From the NCBI GenBank assembly GCA_041846575.1, contig JBGZFC010000050.1, positions 1-36,770 of the forward strand: DNA of 36,770 nt, read 5' to 3'. The DNA is from JBGZFC01 sp041846575 (lineage in GTDB: Bacteria > Bacteroidota > Bacteroidia > Bacteroidales > Dysgonomonadaceae). The notes under the pieces were generated by a model that saw nothing but the letters and a program-made list of their open reading frames with translations, was not told the origin of the DNA and ran no database searches. A program made the position numbers and the translations under genes. Shown here in pieces: positions 23,925-33,086 of the stretch (its first letter is position 1; each line of letters starts with the position of its first letter).

Positions 23925-25067
23925 TTATTCTCCGAAAATTTCCGATAATTTCTTATTTAAGTCTTCGCCTGTTATATCTCGGGCAATAATGGTACCGTCA
24001 GCATCTATCAACACTGTGTATGGTATATATCTGAATGCATAAGTTTCCACTACTGAAGTTTCCCATCCTTTAAGTTCAGACATTTGTGCCCAAGTCATGT
24101 TGGAATCTTTAATTGTATTTATCCATTTTTCCTTATCATTATCCAATGAAACGCCTACTATTTCCAATCCTTTTGCTTTGTATTTGTTATATGTAGCTAC
24201 TAAATTCGGGAGTTCTCTCATGCATGGTCCACACCATGAAGCCCAAAAATCAACCAAGACTACATTGCCTTTTCCTACGAATTGAGATAGTGAAATCTCT
24301 TTGTCTTTTGTATCTTTCATTGTGAAATCAATATACTTTTCTCCTACTTTTACCTTGTTGTATCTGTCTATTGCTTCAATGATGGATTTTACTTTCTCTG
24401 TCGATTTAAAACTTTCGTTTGCTTGAGCTAATATCTCTTCATATTGTTCATAAGAAAAATTTTGGTTAAAGAACAGATATTCTCCCAATGGATTTGCGAT
24501 GTTTGTTTTGATAAAGTCGAACATGAATGTCTCAAAATCTTCATACAGTTTATCCCTTGCGTTATCTAATTCTACTCTTAGTGAATCGGTGAGAGTTCCA
24601 TTATTTTGATTTTCCACTTCCAAGTCGGCTATCTTATTAGCTTCATCGAAAAAAGTTTTATATTTTTCTTTTACAGTGTTGAATCTGGTGTTCCATCCAC
24701 CGTTTTTACCTTCCGCACTTACCGTGCATACAGCAGTATCTAAGACAAATTTGAAATTGCCCGGCTCAACTACAAGCATTCTGTTATATGCTACCGGTTT
24801 GTGAATTGCATTATACTCTTCACCTTCAACCAACACGGCTTGTACCGATATTAGGGAGTCCACAACACCTTCAAAGGTAAAAGAGTTGTTTTCTATTATT
24901 ACAGAGTCTGTTTTTTCATAAACATTATTTTCGCCGGTTGGTTTTAAAAGATATACTTTCTTTCCGTCAAGATTTTGGTTTTTAACTTCACCTGTAATTT
25001 TGTAGCTGTTATTATCGCATGCCACGAAAATAAGCACTGACATTAAAAGGATGGATAATTTTCTCAT
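23925..25067 (-). CDS. TlpA-like thiol-disulfide oxidoreductase lipoprotein with DUF4369
   Basis: The 380-aa protein carries a lipobox with lipidated Cys17 (VLIFVACD). An N-terminal DUF4369 beta domain (about 20-115; YKITGEVKN, KVYLL) is followed by a helical spacer. A thioredoxin-fold TlpA domain runs from about 240 to the end, with the redox motif WASWCGPC (Cys279, Cys282) and the cis-Pro segment FRYIPYTVLID. This layout is characteristic of Bacteroidota envelope thiol reductases. It is monocistronic: -7 box TAACTTTG on minus at 25099-25106, terminator at 23867-23901. Confidence 0.95.
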   Translation of the reverse strand: MRKLSILLMSVLIFVACDNNSYKITGEVKNQNLDGKKVYLLKPTGENNVYEKTDSVIIENNSFTFEGVVDSLISVQAVLVEGEEYNAIHKPVAYNRMLVVEPGNFKFVLDTAVCTVSAEGKNGGWNTRFNTVKEKYKTFFDEANKIADLEVENQNNGTLTDSLRVELDNARDKLYEDFETFMFDFIKTNIANPLGEYLFFNQNFSYEQYEEILAQANESFKSTEKVKSIIEAIDRYNKVKVGEKYIDFTMKDTKDKEISLSQFVGKGNVVLVDFWASWCGPCMRELPNLVATYNKYKAKGLEIVGVSLDNDKEKWINTIKDSNMTWAQMSELKGWETSVVETYAFRYIPYTVLIDADGTIIARDITGEDLNKKLSEIFGE

Positions 25068-25146
25068 GATTTATAATTATTAATATTAAAATATGGTGCA
25101 AAGTTATATAATATTTTGTAATGTATGCGATAGTAATATTTTTTAA

Positions 25147-25182
25147 TATATATGTGTGTTGCGAAAAGCAATTACATATATA
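25147..25182. repeat. AT-rich stem-loop between mutL and the TlpA gene
   Basis: TATATATGT (25147-25155) pairs with ACATATATA (25174-25182), and the inner TTGC (25159-25162) pairs with GCAA (25168-25171) around GAAAA. It lies 26 bases after the mutL stop. The following minus-strand bases are A-rich, not T-rich, so it is not a textbook intrinsic terminator, but it may stabilise or end the mutL mRNA. Confidence 0.45.
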
Positions 25183-25207
25183 TAAAGGATGTTACTTAAG
25201 TTTATAC

Positions 25208-27028
25208 CTATTTCATCTTCTTCTCTATCTCTTCGTCTGTAATAACCGAAATTATGGTTTTTCCATCGGGAGTGTGATTTGTTATTTTGCATGCAAACAG
25301 TTCGCTAACCAATAGTAATATCTCCTCTTCCGTTAGAGCCTTTTCCGATGGAATTGCTGCAAAGTTAGCCATTGACAGCGCAAGAGACTCTCTGATTTCG
25401 GTTTTGGCATCCATTCCGGTATCCATACTGTTGTCAATCACTTTTTTTATAAGAGACGTCGGATTGCAGTTGTTTATCTCCGAAGGAATGGCATGCACTG
25501 CATACGAGTTGTTTCCCATATCATTTATTTCGAATCCCAACGCTTCCAAATCGTCCAATATTAAATTGAGAGTAATCGCTTCTTCGTTGTTAAATTCCAA
25601 CATATCGGGAAACAGTAATCGTTGCGATGCACCTTTTCTGTCTTGTATTCTTTTTATAAAGCGCTCAAATAATATGCGAATATGCGCGCGACGTTGGTCG
25701 ATAATCATCAATCCCGATTTTATGGATGTGAGTATATATTTTTGTTTATATTGGTAGTGTATCGGCGAGGTGTGATGAATGTCGCCGTTACTCTCCTCGG
25801 AGGAAAAAATATCGGTTTGTATCTCTTCCGGTTGAGTAGTCGGTTGGCTATCTTTCTCTTGTTTAAATCCTTTGTAGAGAGTTTCCCAATCAAAAGTTGG
25901 ACGTTCTTTTTTCTGACTTGTTCCGAACGGATTGTAATTCGGATTTAGATTAATTTTTGGCATCGAAGGTTTTTTCGATGGGTCAAAAATCGGAATTTCG
26001 GGTGCATCGACAGTATCAAAATCTATGCTTGGCACCGCGTTAAATCTTCCCAAAGACTCTTTTGTAGTAACCATAAGAATTTGCCAGAGAGCTTGTTCAT
26101 TTTCAAATTTTACCTCTGTTTTGGTAGGATGTATATTTACATCTATCGTCTCCGGATTTACTTCGAAATAGATAAAATAGTTTGGATTATCATTTGGAGC
26201 AATCAAAGGCTCGTATGCAGTCATTATTGCCCTATGGAAATAGGGATGTCTGATATATCTGTTGTTTACAAAGAAAAATTGTTTAGCTCTGCTCTTTTTG
26301 GCATATTGCGGGTCGGCAATATATCCGTAAATTTTTGCTAAGCCGGTATCTTCCTCAACCTCTATTAGCTGTTGGTTTACATTTTTTCCTTCCAAATGCA
26401 GAATGCGTTGTCGCAAATTTGAGATAGGCAGATGCAATGTCTGTATATCGTTCTCTATTAGAGTGAATTCAATATTCGGATTCACCAATGCAATTCTCTC
26501 TATTTCGGTAAAAATATTGCGTCGCTCAACCTCGTTCGATTTTAGAAATTTGCGTCTTGCAGGGACATTATAGAAAATGTTTTTGACAGAGATGCTTGTT
26601 CCTGCAGCACAGGAGACAACCTCTTGTTTTTCAAAAATAGAACCTTTTATCTCTATGTATGTACCTATTTCATCCTCTACTCTTTTGCTCTTTAGTTCGA
26701 TATGAGCAATTGCCGCAATTGATGCCAGAGCTTCGCCTCTAAACCCCATGGTATGAAGGCTGAAAAGATCATCGGCTGTTTTTATTTTTGATGTAGCATG
26801 TCGCTCAAAAGCCATTCGGGCATCAGTAGCACTCATCCCTTTGCCGTTATCGATAATTTGGATAAGTGTGCGTCCGGCATCTTTTATTATTATTTGTATG
26901 TTTGTGGCTTTGGCATCAATGGCATTTTCTACTAACTCTTTTACCACCGATGCAGGTCGTTGAATTACTTCCCCTGCTGCAATTTGGTTTGCGATTGAAT
27001 CAGGTAATAGTTGTATAATATCGGTCAT
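25208..27028 (-). CDS. mutL: DNA mismatch repair protein MutL
   Basis: MutL links MutS recognition to strand removal. The 606-aa protein has the GHKL ATPase motifs at the N-terminus (ELVENAIDA, IDNGKGM, GFRGEALASIA) and the transducer domain KVEFENE region after HPTKTEV. The C-terminal dimerisation domain begins near residue 420. The place where endonuclease-type MutLs carry DQHAxxERxxYE reads DQRRAHIRILFERF, so the metal-binding motif is altered. Start at the ATG at 27028, 3 bases after the small membrane protein gene, so the two share a transcript. Confidence 0.97.
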   Translation of the reverse strand: MTDIIQLLPDSIANQIAAGEVIQRPASVVKELVENAIDAKATNIQIIIKDAGRTLIQIIDNGKGMSATDARMAFERHATSKIKTADDLFSLHTMGFRGEALASIAAIAHIELKSKRVEDEIGTYIEIKGSIFEKQEVVSCAAGTSISVKNIFYNVPARRKFLKSNEVERRNIFTEIERIALVNPNIEFTLIENDIQTLHLPISNLRQRILHLEGKNVNQQLIEVEEDTGLAKIYGYIADPQYAKKSRAKQFFFVNNRYIRHPYFHRAIMTAYEPLIAPNDNPNYFIYFEVNPETIDVNIHPTKTEVKFENEQALWQILMVTTKESLGRFNAVPSIDFDTVDAPEIPIFDPSKKPSMPKINLNPNYNPFGTSQKKERPTFDWETLYKGFKQEKDSQPTTQPEEIQTDIFSSEESNGDIHHTSPIHYQYKQKYILTSIKSGLMIIDQRRAHIRILFERFIKRIQDRKGASQRLLFPDMLEFNNEEAITLNLILDDLEALGFEINDMGNNSYAVHAIPSEINNCNPTSLIKKVIDNSMDTGMDAKTEIRESLALSMANFAAIPSEKALTEEEILLLVSELFACKITNHTPDGKTIISVITDEEIEKKMK

Positions 27029-27031
27029 GCT

Positions 27032-27358
27032 TTATCTCAAGAAAAGGAAATAAAATAGTACACAAAGAACTATAATTATTAAAACGAGAGAGGTGTTGTT
27101 CGTGAAAAAGGGTTTGTCTCCATCAGCTTCACGAGCTTTTCTCTTTTTCAGATGTTTCGATTCGGCTAAGAAGGCTTCTTTAAAATCTTTTTTTTGTGTG
27201 GTTGTCTCTTCTTCAACCTCTATATTCATCTCTCTTTTTATTTCTCTGATTCGTTTTTCCAGACGAGATTTTCGTTCTTCCTCTTCCGCATCGAAAAGAA
27301 TGGGTTTATAGTTGAATTTTCGAGGTTTACGATTGTTATAAAAAAAGAATATTCCCAT
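27032..27358 (-). CDS. Small membrane-anchored protein of unknown function (mutL-linked)
   Basis: This 108-aa protein has a basic start (MGIFFFYNNRKPRKFNYKPI), a charged helical middle (EEEERKSRLEKRIREIKREM) and a C-terminal membrane anchor, SLVLIIIVLCVLFYFLFL. It is therefore a tail-anchored inner-membrane protein facing the cytoplasm. Genes of this shape occur before mutL in Bacteroidota and have no demonstrated function. A complete promoter lies 180-210 bases upstream, and mutL follows after 3 bases. Confidence 0.82.
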   Translation of the reverse strand: MGIFFFYNNRKPRKFNYKPILFDAEEEERKSRLEKRIREIKREMNIEVEEETTTQKKDFKEAFLAESKHLKKRKAREADGDKPFFTNNTSLVLIIIVLCVLFYFLFLR

Positions 27359-27457
27359 TTTGTTTTGTTGTTTAATTGTTCATTTTTTAAATGCAAGACG
27401 CAAGAATCAAGGCTTTTTTATTTACGATTGTAGATTTTGGATTTGGTAATTGTTTCA

Positions 27458-27485
27458 CGCAAAGTCTGCAAAACTCGCAAAGTCT
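27458..27485. repeat. Two CGCAAAGTCT repeats in the mutL-operon leader
   Basis: CGCAAAGTCT occurs at 27458-27467 and 27476-27485, 18 bases apart, within the leader that would run from the promoter at 27540-27570 to the small membrane protein gene. Function unknown; such short repeats are common in non-coding DNA of the group. Confidence 0.35.
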
Positions 27486-27539
27486 TTTTTCGTTATTGAG
27501 TGAATCCTTTCGTGTTGTATTTTGCCTTGAAGTTAACTA

Positions 27540-27570
27540 CAAATTTAAAGATATTATTACGAACTACAAA
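27540..27570 (-). promoter_or_regulatory. Promoter of the small membrane protein - mutL unit
   Basis: On minus: TTTG (27570-27567), a 19-base spacer, then TAAATTTG (27547-27540). This is a full Bacteroidota consensus. It lies 20 bases beyond the OstA-like stop and implies a leader of about 175 bases before the ATG at 27358. Confidence 0.65.
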
Positions 27571-27589
27571 ATTATTTTGTTGCGCGTTA

Positions 27590-29209
27590 TTACTCTGTGG
27601 TCTCCTCTCTCGAAAACTTTCTCGGAGGTGTCGGGGTATCGTTACTTTGACGACTGTTTGAGCGGAAGATATCGTTTTTATCAATAGGTCTTAAATAATT
27701 TAGCCAGACAAATCCTTTTAATCTATCTTCTCCCGATTTTAGTTTCGACAGTGGAGTGGTAGAGGCTGTTGTTGTGGGCCAGAATTTTATTTTTTGAACT
27801 TCATCATCCATAATATCTACCGATAAATATGGGCTTTGAGTTCTGTTAAGACCAATCATTGTATTATCTTCTTCAACAAGATAATAAATTGACTCGGCAC
27901 TTCCTTCAACGAGTACATATCTTAGTTCGTTATTATTGAAGTTTGCCGTAAGCTGTTTCCCGCTTATTTGATTGTATTGTGTTTCGCTTTGTCTGTCTTG
28001 GATTGCAAATGCATAATCTTTTACAACAACTTTATCTATTGTGCTGTCGTTCATGTGTATCTCGATAATATTTCCGAATACCTGATTGTTTTTATTCCAT
28101 ATTACCGGATTATCAATCATATAAAGTATTGAATCTCTTTGTACATAAGTCGTTGAGTCGCAAATACCTTGTATGTCGGTTCTGAAAAATCTGACATTGT
28201 GATATGCGATGATATTCTTGTATATTGAGTCAGGCATTAATCTTAATGTGTCTCCGTGAAGGAAAAGAGAATCCTTTTGCGAATACTCTATTACGTAAGC
28301 TTTATCAGTAGCCATTCCAACTTCCGATTTTTCGTTGTAGGTTGCATAATTACCTTTTAAGATTGCTTTTCGCTCGAAATCTTGTAAATGTATTCTTCCA
28401 AAAGCTTTTCCATTGCCCGTTTGGCGGTTGTATAATATGGTGTCGCCGACAAGAACTTTTGTTCCGTCTTTACTGTAAATTTCAGAGCGATTGTATAGTT
28501 CTGCATCGTCGGTTACGGTGTTGTACCAACCGTTTGTGGTGTAAATAAATCCACTATCGGAGACAATAGTCGATGGACCTAAAATATTGGCTATTTGTGT
28601 CTCCGTATTATATTTTAATGTGTCGGCGTAAATTATGTATTGTTCGTTTACCAGTTTTACGCTGTCGCTAAAAAGAGCATCTTTTGTGTCAGGGCTGTAT
28701 TGTCCCCAGTATGATGTGAGTTCGTTACGATCATCCACAATCATGCCACCTTCGAAGTAGTATCCGATATTTGCAACGCGGTCGTAGTTCAAACTGTCTG
28801 TAAACAGAGTGGAATACTTGTCTTCCATGCGTATATTGTAACGTAATTGTGCCAATCGGGTATTTCCGTCGTAATAGAGATAATCGCCATAAACGAAGAT
28901 TGAGTCTCCTTGCTCCATTCGCACATTACCAAAAGCCTCGAAAGAATTTTCTGACATATATCGATACGCACTATCACAATACATGTATGCTCCTTGATGA
29001 AAAAGCACTACATTCCCCCTTAATATTTGTGCATCCTCTTCTTTTATACCCTGCAATTCATCTGCTTGTATGAGAGTGATGATTTTTGTATTGCTTGTGC
29101 TTTGATTGTCGGGCGGAAGTTGTGTATTTGCTGTCATATAGATTACAAAAAGCACACTCGACAAGATCGTGCTAATTGATTTTAATGATGCAAATATTCT
29201 GTTTTTCAT
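27590..29209 (-). CDS. OstA/LptA-like periplasmic protein
   Basis: From the ATG at 29209 the protein is 539 aa, starting MKNRIFASLKSISTILSSVLF with a signal sequence. The body is a long beta-jellyroll of LptA/OstA type: ITLIQADELQG, AQILRGNVVLFHQGAYMYCDSAYRYM, EAFGNVRMEQGDSIFVYGDYLYYDG and several later copies of this pattern. Related OstA-like proteins bind lipopolysaccharide in transport to the outer membrane. In Bacteroidota this gene is generally found between SurA-type chaperones and mutL, as here. The C-terminus is Pro/Thr-rich (RQSNDTPTPPRKFSREETTE). It lies 23 bases after the PpiC gene. Confidence 0.9.
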   Translation of the reverse strand: MKNRIFASLKSISTILSSVLFVIYMTANTQLPPDNQSTSNTKIITLIQADELQGIKEEDAQILRGNVVLFHQGAYMYCDSAYRYMSENSFEAFGNVRMEQGDSIFVYGDYLYYDGNTRLAQLRYNIRMEDKYSTLFTDSLNYDRVANIGYYFEGGMIVDDRNELTSYWGQYSPDTKDALFSDSVKLVNEQYIIYADTLKYNTETQIANILGPSTIVSDSGFIYTTNGWYNTVTDDAELYNRSEIYSKDGTKVLVGDTILYNRQTGNGKAFGRIHLQDFERKAILKGNYATYNEKSEVGMATDKAYVIEYSQKDSLFLHGDTLRLMPDSIYKNIIAYHNVRFFRTDIQGICDSTTYVQRDSILYMIDNPVIWNKNNQVFGNIIEIHMNDSTIDKVVVKDYAFAIQDRQSETQYNQISGKQLTANFNNNELRYVLVEGSAESIYYLVEEDNTMIGLNRTQSPYLSVDIMDDEVQKIKFWPTTTASTTPLSKLKSGEDRLKGFVWLNYLRPIDKNDIFRSNSRQSNDTPTPPRKFSREETTE

Positions 29210-29232
29210 TTTAACATTAATAACGATACAGT

Positions 29233-30600
29233 TTATTTTATCCAACCGGAATATTTAAAGTCGCAACCTTTCCAGTCGGGGTCGATTCGTACATAGGTTG
29301 TCTCTATCTTCTTCTGCAACCATTTGTCCATCATCTCTTGTCGTTTGGCACTCTCCGCCATCGATTTGATAATTTGATAATCGTTATTGATATTTGCCTT
29401 ATGTCCTTCGTTTCTATTGGTTATTTTCACTATTGCAACAACCTGTTTGCCTTTTTCGTTTCGCATTATGAATGGTTTGGACACCTCTCCAACTTTCATA
29501 TCTCCGGCTATTTTAGCAATATCCTGGTTCAATTCATTTAGTTCGAAACGAGGTGTTCCGGCATTTTGTGAACGTTGATGGAAGTTTACCATGATTCCTT
29601 TGTTGTTGCGAGTATCTTTGTCGGCAGAGAGCAAAGTTGCTGCCTCATCAAATGAAAACCTCTTGTTTTCTATATTTAAGCGTATAGAGTCGAGTCTTAC
29701 CATAGCCGAATCCAACTCTTCCTGGGGTATCCTCGGTTTTAGCAAAATGTGTCTGAAGTTTGCCATATCTCCTTTTCTTTCAATTAATTGGATGATATGG
29801 AATCCGTATTCGGTTTCTACTATGTTCGAAACCTTTTTGGGGTCGGAAAGAGCAAAAGCGACATCAGAGAATTCTTGTACAAATCCTGCACGGTTCATAA
29901 AGCCCAATTCTCCTCCTTTCACGGCAGAAGGGTCTTCCGAATATAGTAGGGCTAACGTTGAGAAACTACGCTCTCCGCTGTTTATTTCGTCTGTATATTC
30001 TCGCAATCGAGTTTTTACCGCATCTATTTCGGACAGTGGAATTTTGGGTTCGTTCGTAATAATTTGTACTTCCAAAGTAGTGGGAATAAAAGGTAAACTG
30101 TCTTGCGGAAGAGAGGTGTAAAACTTTCTTATTTCGGAAGGAGTAAGCGAAACCGAACCGAAATGTTTGTCTTGAACTCCTTGTATAAGTTGTTGTTCTC
30201 GTATTTGTGTGCGTAAATCTTCGCGTATTTTACGCATGCTTTTACCGAAATACTCCTCTAATCTTGCTTCGGAACCAACAGATGAAACATATTCTTTAAT
30301 GTAATAATCCAACATTCTATTCACAGTAGATTCTTGTATCTCTATACTGTCAAGTTTTGCCTGGTCGAGAAATAGCTTGTTTACAGCCATTTGCTCCGGA
30401 ATAAAGCAATATGGATCGCCATCAATCCTTTGGTTTTGCATCAGAATCTCTTTGCGATACTCCTCAACTTCCGATTTTAAAATAGCCTCATCGCCCACAA
30501 CCCACACTATTTCGTCTATAATATTGTTTTGCGATACAGCATTTTGTCCTAACAAAAAGACAAAAGCCAAAAAGAAAACTGTTTTTACTTGAAATCTCAT
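29233..30600 (-). CDS. PpiC/SurA-type periplasmic peptidylprolyl isomerase
   Basis: From the ATG at 30600 the protein is 455 aa with a signal peptide (MRFQVKTVFFLAFVFLLG, cleavage near AVSQ). A SurA-like N-terminal chaperone region covers about 25-150 (IDEIVWVVGDEAILKSEVE). It is followed by parvulin-like rotamase segments: one at about 170-265 (TLEVQIITNEP; YSEDPSAVKGGELGFMNRAGF; TEYGFHIIQLIERK) and a second, looser one after 270 (MANFRHILLKP). It should assist folding of outer-membrane proteins. It precedes the OstA-like gene with a 23-base gap. An upstream extension to 30660 would destroy the signal peptide. Confidence 0.94.
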   Translation of the reverse strand: MRFQVKTVFFLAFVFLLGQNAVSQNNIIDEIVWVVGDEAILKSEVEEYRKEILMQNQRIDGDPYCFIPEQMAVNKLFLDQAKLDSIEIQESTVNRMLDYYIKEYVSSVGSEARLEEYFGKSMRKIREDLRTQIREQQLIQGVQDKHFGSVSLTPSEIRKFYTSLPQDSLPFIPTTLEVQIITNEPKIPLSEIDAVKTRLREYTDEINSGERSFSTLALLYSEDPSAVKGGELGFMNRAGFVQEFSDVAFALSDPKKVSNIVETEYGFHIIQLIERKGDMANFRHILLKPRIPQEELDSAMVRLDSIRLNIENKRFSFDEAATLLSADKDTRNNKGIMVNFHQRSQNAGTPRFELNELNQDIAKIAGDMKVGEVSKPFIMRNEKGKQVVAIVKITNRNEGHKANINNDYQIIKSMAESAKRQEMMDKWLQKKIETTYVRIDPDWKGCDFKYSGWIK

Positions 30601-31355
30601 TTTATTTTCTTGTTTTTTTAAATGCAACCGTAAAAATAGGTATAATCGGGTTATGGGCAAACAAATAGACTATTAAAAGTTAATAAAATGAGATTTTAAA
30701 GTGATAAATAGGGATTGTTTAGTATGTTTCTTTGTTGTAAACTGCCTGTATTTTGATTTATTTTTATGGAAAAATAGGGTGAAATCTTATTATTGGTATC
30801 TATTTTTGATAAAAAAATCCACTTAAATTCTTGATTTTTATTTTTCAAAGATATAACTTTTAAATTGTTTAAAAATAGATTCTTACAAACAAAAAATGCG
30901 TATTTTGTCCTAATTTGGCAAATGTTAATGCGTGGCTTGTCCTAAAATCTGCTCAAAAAGTCCTAAAATTTGCACGAAAAACAACTTATGTTTGCAGTGT
31001 TGGATTTATAAAAGTAAAAAAATCAATGTGATTGCGACAGAAATCAATGCGAGAAATTGCAAGTATTGTTGAAGAATACAAATTTTATTTTGGTTGGATT
31101 ATTATTCTTATACAATAAGTTTCTGCTCTAATTTACATTAATTAATTATTACTTTTTCAAGTGTATTTATTGACTTAAAACATTTTTGTGGCGTTTGTAA
31201 CAAAAACAACCCGAAAAGGAGAATTTTTATAATAATAAGTGTCAATAAATGAATATACTATCTGATGTCTTTTAATTAAAATGGAGTCTAGAAACCATTA
31301 AAAACAGGGCGTAAACGAAAAGCCAAACGAGTAGTAAACAAAAAAATTAATCATT
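30601..31355. other. 755-base gene-free region before the subtilase gene
   Basis: This is strongly AT-rich DNA with no open frame of note on either strand. It contains the GTCCTAA repeats (30907-30973) and a TATGTTTG -7-like box at 30987-30994, plus an AAAAGGAGAA purine stretch at 31214 that is too far from the subtilase ATG (31356) to be its ribosome-binding site. The subtilase leader would be about 355 bases if transcription starts near 31001. Confidence 0.4.
30907..30973. repeat. GTCCTAA-type direct repeats upstream of the subtilase promoter
   Basis: GTCCTAAAATCTGC (30939-30952) and GTCCTAAAATTTGC (30960-30973) differ at one base and are spaced 21 bases, two helical turns. A looser copy, GTCCTAATTTGGC, is at 30907-30919. 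The last repeat ends 13 bases before a TATGTTTG box (30987-30994), which has no -33 TTTG at standard spacing. Candidate activator sites. Confidence 0.5.
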
Positions 31356-33020
31356 ATGACAACACAAAACAAAAAGTATTTAGTAACTTACACCGAAAGC
31401 AATGTAAGTAGAGGAGCTGCAGTAAAATTATTGGGAGTAACTCAAGCAAATGTAAAAGAAGGTGTTTCTTTTATGGCAGCCGAAAAACCTGCTTCAAAAA
31501 ATGATGTTTTACACTTTGAAAAATTAGGTGTTTCGGTACTTGAAATGACCAAAGATAGTGCGAAAAAACTCGCTACGCAAAAAGGAGTTTTGGCAGTTGA
31601 GGAAGATGTGGAAATGTTTGCTCTCGGTATGCAACCGGAAGGTTTTGACCCCAATTATCAGCCGGAGGTTTATATCAACGAGGAGGAGATGGCTAAATTA
31701 GAGGTAGCTATGAAGTCTAAACAACGACTTACAAAATCAAAAGTTGGCAAAGAGGATACGTTGTTAGATTCTTATGAAGCCGTTGATTCATCACTGGGTT
31801 TTGAAGTCAAAAACACGATTGAAGGCGATAAGACAGTACCCGAGGCTGAATTTTTACCTTTCAATCATAATAAGTTGTTGGAAAAACATTTCTCAAAACT
31901 AAGTGGAGGCTCATTTCAAGAGAAAGGTCTCTCGCAAGCGGGAGAGGGTAATTTCCATGATGGGTATAAAAAAGCAATGTTAGATGTTTTCTCTTCTATT
32001 TTGGATGCAAATATCAAAAAAAGTACACCAAAAGCAGATTATTCCACAGAATCGTCAGATACGCTTGAAAACACTTTAGCAATAAACGCTTCTTTTATTC
32101 CATGGAATATTAATATGGTAAAAGCTCCTGAGGCATGGGCAAAAGGATATGATGGTTATGGAGTAAAAGTAGCAGTTTTGGATACTGGTATCGACAAAAA
32201 TCATCCGGATTTGTGGGTTTATGGTGGAGTAAACTTCACAAGCGAATCCGGGGGTTACATGGATTACAATGGACACGGAACTCATTGTGCCGGTATTATC
32301 GCGGCAAGAGAGTATAATGGACAAATTGTTGGTGTAGCTCCCCGTGCTCAACTTTATGCTGTAAAAGTCTTAGGAAACAATGGAAGTGGAAGTTCAAGTA
32401 GAATAATTGCCGGAATGGAGTGGTGTGTTAATAATGGTATTAAAGTGGCAAGTATGAGTTTAGGAGGTACTTATGCTCCTTATCAAGCATATATTAATGC
32501 AATATTAAGATGCCAGCAAAATGGTGTTGTTGTGGTTTGTGCAGCCGGAAACTCAGGTAATGATACATCTTTTCCATGGGTTGGGGGACCTGCGAACTCA
32601 GCCAGAGAAGGATGGTGGAGCACAAGTCCTATAGCTGTTGGAGCTGTTGATAGTAATAACAACATAGCTTTGTTCTCCTCAAGAGGGCAGAAATTTTTAC
32701 CATGGAATCCTGTAGGCTGTGTGGCTCCCGGAGTAAATATTAGATCAACATATTTGAACAATAGCTTTGCAACAATGAGCGGAACAAGCATGGCTTGCCC
32801 GCATGTTGCAGGACTTGCAGCATTGCTGATTCAAAGATGGAGTAACAACGTTGGTATATATTGGGTAAAGAAACAACTGTTGTTGGGAACTTATTTCAGT
32901 CATCCATATTCAGCCAGCGAAGCTAAAGGACTTGGTCTTATCAATTGTGACCATGTATTGTCAACATATTACTTGAATAATAATTCTGATTTCTACCATA
33001 AATGGTATTTGTATCAATAG
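31356..33020 (+). CDS. S8 family (subtilisin-like) serine protease without signal peptide
   Basis: The 554-aa protein has a complete subtilisin triad: Asp276 in VAVLDTGIDKNHPDL, His307 in NGHGTHCAG, Ser478 in MSGTSMACPHVAG, with oxyanion Asn399 in CAAGNSGN. The first 95 residues look like an I9-type propeptide (KYLVTYTE to VLAVEEDVEMFAL). Residues about 100-240 form a charged, low-homology linker. No signal peptide, lipobox or membrane segment is present at the N-terminus (MTTQNKKYLVTY), which is unusual for a propeptide-bearing subtilase. There is no C-terminal secretion domain either; the protein ends YHKWYLYQ. It precedes a small inhibitor-like gene. The substrate is unknown. Protease call certain; cellular location is inferred to be the cytoplasm, or export by an unusual route. 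Confidence 0.95.
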   Translation: MTTQNKKYLVTYTESNVSRGAAVKLLGVTQANVKEGVSFMAAEKPASKNDVLHFEKLGVSVLEMTKDSAKKLATQKGVLAVEEDVEMFALGMQPEGFDPNYQPEVYINEEEMAKLEVAMKSKQRLTKSKVGKEDTLLDSYEAVDSSLGFEVKNTIEGDKTVPEAEFLPFNHNKLLEKHFSKLSGGSFQEKGLSQAGEGNFHDGYKKAMLDVFSSILDANIKKSTPKADYSTESSDTLENTLAINASFIPWNINMVKAPEAWAKGYDGYGVKVAVLDTGIDKNHPDLWVYGGVNFTSESGGYMDYNGHGTHCAGIIAAREYNGQIVGVAPRAQLYAVKVLGNNGSGSSSRIIAGMEWCVNNGIKVASMSLGGTYAPYQAYINAILRCQQNGVVVVCAAGNSGNDTSFPWVGGPANSAREGWWSTSPIAVGAVDSNNNIALFSSRGQKFLPWNPVGCVAPGVNIRSTYLNNSFATMSGTSMACPHVAGLAALLIQRWSNNVGIYWVKKQLLLGTYFSHPYSASEAKGLGLINCDHVLSTYYLNNNSDFYHKWYLYQ

Positions 33021-33051
33021 TTAAATTGTTCCTAATATGAAAAGTTTATTG

Positions 33052-33059
33052 TATCTTTG
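33052..33059 (+). promoter_or_regulatory. -7 box (TATCTTTG) of the small I9-like gene
   Basis: TATCTTTG fits TAnnTTTG and lies 27 bases before the preferred ATG at 33087. No TTTG is found at the normal -33 distance. It suggests that the small gene can be expressed apart from the protease. Confidence 0.45.
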
Positions 33060-33086
33060 GTATAAATGTATAAAAATTTAAACGTT

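Noticed and set aside
27452..27460. TGTTTCACG, half of a parS site
   Set aside because: Only half of the 16-bp palindrome is present; the other half does not match.
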